From assembly GCA_003024985.2 (NCBI GenBank), contig PXIH01S0032132.1: a DNA stretch of 10,035 nucleotides, one strand, 5' to 3'. The translations under genes and the position numbers were made by a program. The notes under the pieces were generated by a model. The model was given only the letters and a program-made list of their open reading frames with translations, had not been told where the DNA came from and did no database searches. This DNA is from Euperipatoides rowelli (lineage: Eukaryota; Onychophora; Udeonychophora; Euonychophora; Peripatopsidae). Below are positions 8,300-10,035 of this stretch, one piece after another; position 1 is the stretch's first letter; each line of letters begins with the position of its first letter.

Positions 8300-8569
8300 A
8301 TTTGTCCATCTATTTTTTTTTTTAATTTTTGGTAACAAGTCTTATGCCTTAATTCTAATTCTAAAATATAGTCTATGCCTGCAAATAAGGCTGTAATGAG
8401 TTGGTTATTTTAATTTGTGCATTTTAAGTTAATTAGGTTTTTGACACCACACAAACAAAACAGTTAGTAAAAAGACAGGATTCTAAATCAAATAAAGAAG
8501 CTGGAGGTTATGTTGAAAAAGTAAAGACAAACTTCCGTAAATATGTGAAATAAATATTGCTAGTGATTA

Positions 8570-8591
8570 GTTATTTTATTTTTAAAATAAC
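8570..8591. repeat. 9-bp perfect inverted repeat in AT-rich intron
   Basis: GTTATTTTA, four T, TAAAATAAC form a perfect short stem. In sequence this AT-rich it may be chance. Confidence 0.6.
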
Positions 8592-8783
8592 ATTAAAGTA
8601 ACTTAAATAAAAAAAAAATCAGTAGCCAAAGCCTGCCCAGCAAACTTATCTTCACGGATGTTGGGCTAAAGGAATTAATGTTAAAAATGATCAATCAGGT
8701 TTATTCCACTTCTTGATTATAATTAGGGTTGGATATTACTTAATGTAAGGTAGGGTTGAGTATTGAAATGAAAGTAGGAATGT

Positions 8784-8798
8784 AAAAAAAAAAAAAAA
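8784..8798. repeat. A15 run
   Basis: Fifteen A in a row in AT-rich intron sequence. Confidence 0.9.
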
Positions 8799-8977
8799 TG
8801 CTAATCCATTTAGTCATGTGCCCTGCAGTCAAACACGAGTCGCTGTTTTGGTAGTAGTTCATGCCGATAAGCTTGCTCTCCAAACACTAGTCTTAAAATT
8901 CAGTTGAAGCCAATGAGTTAAGAAAAAAACAACTTTTGCAGTGTTTCTTTTAATTAAACACTATACTGTGTAACTAT

Positions 8978-9004
8978 AAATATATATGGTATATATATAT
9001 ATAG
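8978..9004. repeat. AT dinucleotide microsatellite
   Basis: Two runs of alternating A and T broken by GG at 8988-8989. No other feature. Confidence 0.8.
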
Positions 9005-9129
9005 TACCGTACATATTACAGTATAGACAATATATATTATTATAAAGAACGAAAATAATTAAAAATATTTATTTATTAGTAATTATAAAATAATGTTCTT
9101 CATTTTTATTTTAAACTATGTAATAGAAT

Positions 9130-9820
9130 ATACTATTTTAAAGTTCAAGAAGTTTGCCGCAAAATGGCAACAAGAGTGGGCATGTCAGGCCTTCCATAGC
9201 TGCTTGCTGACAAACGTTAGTTATTAAAGTTCTTTATACAGTTAAAAAAACAGAAGTGAAGATAGCAACTGAATTCATTATCAGCATATCGCTCAGTCTT
9301 CTATGGAAGGCATCAAGAGGGAACCTATTTATAACGGGCGTGGGCATTACCAATGTGATAATTCCTGTCAAAATTGCTGCTGTCAGCTTTGTAGATACAA
9401 AAGTACAAGATGATGTCGAACGAAGACGGCTGCACGATGAAAGCACGACGGAGCTGGAACTATGATTACTGGAACAAGAAATGTAAAAACAGCAGACTGA
9501 CTGGCTAACAGTTTAATAAATAAAAAGTTCAAATGTCCAAACAAAAGATGAACTAAAACTACTGATGCTGGAACTTTGCAAACTGCTGGTTGCATTACGG
9601 TAAAATAAAAAGGAAATAATGTTAAATAAAGTCCCATCTGACAAAAGCTGTGATGGCACAGCTCGGAACTGGTCAGGCTCGAAGAGAATGGCTCTGTGCT
9701 GTTCTCCGACTCGGTAAACTGCATGAACATGGAATGCCTGAATGAAGAATAGGCTACCTGAGGGGACAACAGCACAAAACTGCTACCCTTCAAGTAAGAC
9801 GAAGAAACGAAAACTGGTCA
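9130..9820. other. GC-richer island in the intron, origin unknown
   Basis: By hand count 9421-9480 is 50% GC and 9661-9720 is 55%, against about 10% at 9061-9120. It holds frames of 64-136 codons on both strands, none with recognised similarity. An 11-bp perfect inverted repeat (GCCTTCCATAG 9189-9199, CTATGGAAGGC 9301-9311) lies near its left side. It may be an inserted element, an exon of a nested non-coding transcript, or a regulatory region. I do not recognise it. Confidence 0.4.
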
Positions 9821-9867
9821 CTTCAATAGTTAATTAGCAAGTAGGATATGCTAATTAACTATTGAAG
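9821..9867. repeat. Perfect 19-bp inverted repeat with 9-base loop
   Basis: Arms 9821-9839 (CTTCAATAGTTAATTAGCA) and 9849-9867 are exact reverse complements around AGTAGGATA. Outer AAAC (9811-9814) could pair with GTTT (9868-9871) past a 6-base bulge. It sits at the right edge of the GC-richer island. It might be a terminal inverted repeat pair of a foldback-type or nested element, or an RNA hairpin. Confidence 0.9.
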
Positions 9868-9908
9868 GTTTTAATGAAAGTAGATGTAATGCACCGTTTC
9901 GAGCCCAT

Positions 9909-10035
9909 TTGATGTCATCCAAGATGGCGGCTGAATTTTTGAAGTCGAAAATCCAAGATGGCTAACTTGATGTTTGTGTTTTTTGTAGGTTTAGGCTGTT
10001 TTTATGCCAAATATGGGCATATGACATCATATTAT
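9909..10035. repeat. Candidate dispersed repeat with two ATCCAAGATGGC words
   Basis: ATCCAAGATGGC occurs at 9917-9928 and again at 9951-9962. The first runs on as AAGATGGCGGC (9921-9931), an exact YY1-type motif. TGATGTCAT (9910-9918) is matched in reverse by ATGACATCA (10021-10029), and ATGCC/GGCAT (10004-10008, 10016-10020) adds a small inner palindrome. The pattern looks like a dispersed repeat, but only one copy is in view and the window ends here. Confidence 0.5.

Larger units (their letters stand above)
6448..10035 (+). other. Intron of the ELKS/ERC gene (runs beyond the window)
   Basis: I find no second ELKS/ERC exon: no frame shows the continuing coiled coil. Up to about 9130 the sequence is very AT-rich with homopolymer runs, and the short ORFs in it have no protein character. 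The base at 6552 is N, so the assembly is uncertain there. The distal 900 bases hold a GC-richer island, a foldback and a repeat, listed separately. Confidence 0.8.

Noticed and set aside
9383-9793. 136-codon minus-strand frame as a real gene
   Set aside because: No recognised similarity and no splice or promoter context; kept only as part of the unknown GC-rich island.

Overview
The window looks like AT-rich, repeat-laden metazoan nuclear DNA. It holds one host gene fragment, which is the start-codon exon of an ELKS/ERC (CAST/Bruchpilot) family active-zone scaffold gene on the + strand at 5692-6447. The exon ends at a clear GT splice donor. The protein's opening is unlike the vertebrate paralogues, but its last ~50 residues carry the family signature. 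Scattered 'taggcctaa/taggctac' words and a LINE with a 2A-like motif (known from sea urchin and other marine invertebrate LINEs) make a marine invertebrate such as an echinoderm plausible. The lineage is an inference, not a firm call.

Layout. 1-302: AT-rich DNA ending in what looks like the 3' tail of a truncated non-LTR element (small hairpin, AATAAA, then four ATCT units). 303-1167: AT-rich DNA with no supported gene; its right part may be LINE 5' UTR. 1168-5228: a nearly full-length but decayed two-ORF non-LTR retrotransposon, probably of the CR1/Jockey-like group. ORF1 has a 2A-like motif (GDIETDPGP), a coiled coil and an RRM-like domain. ORF2 has an APE-type endonuclease, a reverse transcriptase and a C-terminal domain. 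It ends with a 3' hairpin and an ATAA-rich tail. Several frameshifts and stops interrupt it. 5229-5691: probable promoter and 5' UTR of the ELKS/ERC gene, with paired TGCGCAT words, a CCAAT box, two ETS-type sites and two uORFs. 5692-6447: coding exon. 6448-10035: intron, with homopolymer runs, a GC-richer island of unknown origin (about 9130-9820), a perfect 19-bp foldback, and a repeat carrying two ATCCAAGATGGC words.

Most notable observations. ORF1 and ORF2 of the LINE lie in the same frame, separated by one TAG followed by CAA TCA. This matches the UAG-CAR-YYA leaky-stop context exactly. ORF2 has no ATG before its catalytic endonuclease Glu, so ORF2 may be made by stop-codon readthrough. 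The same element has a 2A-like motif near the start of ORF1, so its ancestor may have used two translational recoding devices. The copy here is dead: the 2A Asn is Asp, the first RT catalytic Asp is Glu, and the reading frames are broken.
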